From: Betaproteobacteria bacterium
Lineage (GTDB): Bacteria > Pseudomonadota > Gammaproteobacteria > Burkholderiales > Eutrophovitaceae
NCBI GenBank assembly: GCA_020354125.1
Contig: CP070643.1
Span: forward strand, 1,927,292-1,991,291
Length of the DNA: 64,000 bases
Direction: 5' to 3'
Shown: positions 61,339 through 64,000 of the stretch, piece after piece
Position numbering within the stretch: the first letter of the stretch is position 1
How the letters are laid out: every line of letters begins with the position of its first letter
The notes under the pieces: model-generated
Databases searched by the model: none
Seen by the model: only the letters and a program-made list of their open reading frames with translations
Told to the model about the DNA's origin: nothing
Translations under genes and position numbers: made by a program

Positions 61339-61556
61339 CACTTATCATCCGCCGCCGGCTCGCTGGTGAACCCGCCGCTGCCCTGATCACACCGCGTCCG
61401 GCACATTTCGCGCTCCTCGACTTCCGCCGGGCGGAGAACGCGATCGAGACGGGTATAGCTGCAACCGAGCGAGTCATTGCGCAAATAAACCCTCTTCTCG
61501 AACGGTATAGGCAACACGTGCGCGATAGTGAGCGCATGTTATTCTCAATCAACTAG
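61339..61556 (+). pseudogene. Possible remnant of a patatin-like phospholipase C-terminus
   Basis: Within the 443-base gap between AlaX and the zinc-ribbon gene, a plus-strand frame reads LAGEPAAALITPRP, LLDFRRAENAIETGIAA and ERVIAQINPLLERYR. This is like the C-terminal end of RssA/patatin-type proteins (DxLIxPdLG, then F-x-R-A-x-x-x-I-x-x-G-x-x-A). Upstream codons lack the GxSxG and DGG parts. It may be a decayed gene end, or a chance resemblance. The rest of 61140-61338 shows nothing. Confidence 0.35.
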
Positions 61557-61582
61557 GACCTAGCAGCGAGCCGATTGCGCTT

Positions 61583-62539
61583 ATGCTCTCATCATTGCTT
61601 CGCACCATCGAGCAAGGTTTCGGACCGTTTTTGTCGTCCGCCGGCGACATCGCTTTCCTGATTGGCCTGTTGATGCTGGCCTACGTTATTCTCGCTCCGG
61701 CGATACGCATATTCGTCGAGATGCAAGCGGCCAACCTCGGAATCGAACGCGAGTGGATCATGCACTGTATGTCGTGCAGACGCATGACAGTAGTGGCTGG
61801 TGCCGAGTGCGAACATTGTGGTCACAACCTCGGTATCCCATGGACGGTGCGCCTGCGGCAGTTCTTCTCGCGCGGCAGCGAACCGTACTGGTTGCAGGTT
61901 TCTCGCTGGATCTACACCGGTCTCGGCGTAGTTGCTTTCACTTTGATCACAATCATTGCGCTCAGCGCGTCTGGCGCCTGGAGTCCGCAGAGCCATATCG
62001 AAAAGCTGTTCGTCGGCTTGTCGCTGCTGACCTGGGCGGGACTCGGTTGGTTACTCGGCCGGGTCTTTGGCATTGGCACCGGCGGCCCGATTTCGCGAGT
62101 GCGCGATGCAATCTTCAGTCTCGCACTCGTGGCGCTACTGCTGACAACGACGACTCTTGCCTCTGCCGCCAGACCTGTTAAAGAAACCGTGGTCGCGCAG
62201 GTACGTGTCGACGGTCAGGTCGCGCAGCTTGGATCCAAGGCCATCGCCCTGGTCGGATACCAGCTTGGGCTCGAGTACCTCCATGTCGAGCACAGCTTCG
62301 CTGGTTTTCGCCACGTCACTCCGCTGGCAATCGTTGGCGCGCGGCGACTCGAACTGCCGCTTGGCGGGCGTCAAAGCGATGTTGTTGACTTCTTGTGGAA
62401 GCACGCGGCTAGCCTGACCGAGCGAGGTCTCGCGGTGCGCAAACGCACAGACCAGTTCATGGTTGTCGAGTCAGGAATCTATGAAATTGTGCTGCGTGGT
62501 GACGAAATCAGCATTCGCCAATACGCGTCACCGTCATAA
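61583..62539 (+). CDS. Membrane protein with zinc-ribbon motif
   Basis: A 318-residue protein with about four transmembrane helices (residues 22-42, 110-130, 142-160, 172-197). A cytoplasmic zinc ribbon lies between the first two, with Cys62, Cys65, Cys76 and Cys79 (HCMSCRR and ECEHCGH). Residues 198-318 form a soluble alpha/beta domain. I do not recognise a named family; a regulatory or assembly role is possible but unproven. Confidence 0.7.
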   Translation: MLSSLLRTIEQGFGPFLSSAGDIAFLIGLLMLAYVILAPAIRIFVEMQAANLGIEREWIMHCMSCRRMTVVAGAECEHCGHNLGIPWTVRLRQFFSRGSEPYWLQVSRWIYTGLGVVAFTLITIIALSASGAWSPQSHIEKLFVGLSLLTWAGLGWLLGRVFGIGTGGPISRVRDAIFSLALVALLLTTTTLASAARPVKETVVAQVRVDGQVAQLGSKAIALVGYQLGLEYLHVEHSFAGFRHVTPLAIVGARRLELPLGGRQSDVVDFLWKHAASLTERGLAVRKRTDQFMVVESGIYEIVLRGDEISIRQYASPS

Positions 62540-62640
62540 GCGCAACGCCGTCGTCTTCAGTCGCCCTGGCAAGCGTCCAGTTTGATTGTCAGCACGTAAT
62601 CGAATCCGCCATGTGTGTTGACTGCCCACTACCTGGACTC

Positions 62641-63618
62641 TCAACGTGTCGCTTCCAGCGCCTTCTTGAGCTGAGCTACCGTGGTGTTGCTGCCACAACA
62701 AATGACACCGACCTTCCTGCCAGCCAGTTCGCCACGCAAGGCGTACGCTGCCGCAAGTACCGCACCGGCCGCCGATTCGGCAAGCGTGTGACAACGTTCG
62801 ATCCACCACAGCATGCCCTGCAGGATGTCCTCTTCGGAGACGAGACGAAAATCGTCCAGATGACGCGACAACAGTTCCAGCGTCATCTCTGCTGCCTGGC
62901 CGGTGGCCAGCCCTTCGGCGAAAGTTTCATTGGGGCGTGATTCGATTTGTCCGCTGCGCCACGAGTCATGAACCGCGGGCGATGCGGCCGCCTGTACGCC
63001 GATCACGCGAACATCGCGACTGATCGCCTTGGCCACAATGCAGGCACCGGCTGCACCGCTGCCGAGACCGATCGGCACAATGACCGTGTCAATATCGGGC
63101 TGCTCTTCGAGCATTTCCAGCGTTTCCGTCCCGACCCCGGCAATCAACATCGGCTCATTCGCTGAATGAATAAAACGGTAGCCATGTTGCTGCGCGAGCT
63201 GCTGCGCGTTGCGTGCCGCCTCGTCAAAGTCTGCCCCTTGTTCGATGACCGTGCCGCCCATGGCGCGAATCGCTGCCACCTTGTCCGGATTCGCACCGCT
63301 CGGAACGCATATGTAGGCATCCGCACCAAACAGACGAGCTGCGTAGGACACCGACTGACCATGATTGCCGGTGCTCGCCGTAATCACACCCCGACGGCGC
63401 TCCTCATCCGATAATGACGACAGCAGATTGATACCGCCTCGGATCTTGAAGGCGCCTATGGGTTGGCAATTCTCGTGCTTGACCCAGACTTCAGTGCCGA
63501 TTAACGCATCCAGCGACGCATAACGATTGAGCGGCGTCGGGTTCAAGTACGGCCTGATGCGCTGCCGTGCTGAAAGAACGTCGCGAAATTCCGGGTACCG
63601 CATTTCTGAGCGCTTCAA
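62641..63618 (-). CDS. Threonine/serine dehydratase-family PLP enzyme
   Basis: A 325-residue fold-type-II PLP enzyme without an ACT domain. Catalytic Lys is in IGAFKIRGGIN, the substrate loop is TASTGNHGQS and the phosphate-binding stretch is IGLGSGAAG. It is a paralogue of the enzyme at 46824-48038 but shorter, so it may act on serine, hydroxy-aspartate or another hydroxy-amino acid. A TTG at 63618 follows GGAGGG at good distance; ATG 63603 (five codons later) is the alternative with a weak ribosome site. Confidence 0.88.
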   Translation of the reverse strand: MKRSEMRYPEFRDVLSARQRIRPYLNPTPLNRYASLDALIGTEVWVKHENCQPIGAFKIRGGINLLSSLSDEERRRGVITASTGNHGQSVSYAARLFGADAYICVPSGANPDKVAAIRAMGGTVIEQGADFDEAARNAQQLAQQHGYRFIHSANEPMLIAGVGTETLEMLEEQPDIDTVIVPIGLGSGAAGACIVAKAISRDVRVIGVQAAASPAVHDSWRSGQIESRPNETFAEGLATGQAAEMTLELLSRHLDDFRLVSEEDILQGMLWWIERCHTLAESAAGAVLAAAYALRGELAGRKVGVICCGSNTTVAQLKKALEATR

Positions 63619-63777
63619 TCGACCCTCCGTTGCTGTGTCGAGATCACTGAAAAAGCAAATGGCTGACAACGCAAAATACAACATCCGCGCAAGCCGTGCT
63701 TAAAGGTATAGCGGTGCGAGAACGGCGCTCGAGTTACGCGACAGACTCACAAAGCGAAACGGAAGATGTCCGGCGCT

Positions 63778-64000
63778 TCAGGATTGAAAAATGGACAGAT
63801 CGAGCTCGACCGGCTCACCGAGCCAGGCGGCGTGTTCGGTGTGGTCCGCCAGATCGTCACCGGTGCGGCCATGAACCAGGACCGTCAAACCATTACGGTT
63901 GCTGTCCAGCCACGGTATCAGTTCATCAAATTGGGTTGCGCCAAAGGCAAGCTGACAACTCCAGCGCGGATGCGGCCCCACCGGTTTCTGGTGAAAACGC
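63778..64000 (-). CDS. DOPA 4,5-dioxygenase family protein (C-terminal part)
   Basis: The C-terminal 73 codons of a gene running off the right edge. It reads FHQKPVGPHPRWSCQLAF, LIPWLDSNRNGLTVLVHGRTG and DDLADHTEHAAWLGEP, ending LDLSIFQS. This pattern is characteristic of the DOPA 4,5-dioxygenase family (extradiol ring cleavage of catechols). The conserved His (GPHPRW and VHGRTGDDLADH) are present. The start and promoter lie outside the window. Confidence 0.85.
   Translation of the reverse strand, partial: RFHQKPVGPHPRWSCQLAFGATQFDELIPWLDSNRNGLTVLVHGRTGDDLADHTEHAAWLGEPVELDLSIFQS

Noticed and set aside
1..64000. CRISPR array, rRNA operon, complete insertion sequence or prophage
   Set aside because: No regularly spaced direct repeats with unique spacers, no rRNA-like sequence, no transposase or phage structural genes were found in reading the window.

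Overview
The window looks like chromosome from a free-living Gram-negative bacterium, most likely a gammaproteobacterium. The evidence is lipoproteins and outer-membrane barrels, an Omp85-type protein, type IV pilus minor pilins with PilY1, an EmrAB/MarR efflux module, Tat-type signals and a proteobacterial DUF3460 protein. Base composition is moderately GC-rich and even. I see no rRNA, tRNA, CRISPR array, complete insertion sequence or prophage. The assignment below phylum level is inference. Both ends cut through genes. || Layout. 1-4.4 kb: envelope genes (two paralogous beta-barrel-like proteins, an alpha/beta-hydrolase lipoprotein, an Omp85-type barrel) and a paired SMR exporter. 4.4-13 kb: an octahaem cytochrome c with TPRs, a small membrane protein, a PafA-like phosphatase and two tandem paralogous sulfatases. 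13-20.7 kb: cardiolipin synthase, a NYN-LOTUS protein, threonine aldolase, two short exported proteins in one operon, an exported formamidase-like protein and a HupE/UreJ protein. 20.8-27.4 kb: a minor-pilin operon (pilE-like, fimT, pilV, pilW, pilX, pilY1) preceded by a cyclic-di-GMP-I (GEMM-I) riboswitch and closed by a strong intrinsic terminator. 27.5-39.5 kb: oligopeptidase B, DUF3460, an SRAP protein, a DUF481 barrel, a luciferase-like oxidoreductase, MFS, GST, a CitE-like lyase, and emrB-emrA-marR. 39.7-44.4 kb: a sugar-acid catabolic set (enolase-superfamily dehydratase and a split UxaA-type dehydratase), then DUF2652 and DUF4399 proteins. 44.5-56.5 kb: an orphan TRAP receptor, small aromatic/sugar-acid catabolism proteins (HCCA-isomerase-like, EthD, two FAH-family proteins, a PcaD-like hydrolase, NIPSNAP), threonine ammonia-lyase, an NTT-like transporter, a Tat aldo/keto reductase and an exonuclease/GIY-YIG fusion. 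56.5-64 kb: a MITE-like inverted-repeat element, a probable frameshifted fusion of a surface-adhesin-E-like domain to alpha-carbonic anhydrase, DAHP synthase, AlaX, membrane proteins, a second serine/threonine dehydratase and a partial DOPA 4,5-dioxygenase. || How parts fit. The pilus operon is the clearest regulated unit: a candidate sigma-54 promoter, a c-di-GMP aptamer, then pilin and tip genes, which suggests second-messenger control of pilus assembly. The carbonic anhydrase frame has no signal peptide of its own, but the frame just upstream does, and the two join through a GGGG run. A FAH-family gene carries a 15-nt tandem repeat whose unit equals its own Shine-Dalgarno plus start codon. 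The 39-56 kb interval is dominated by uptake and breakdown of sugar acids and aromatic-derived acids.
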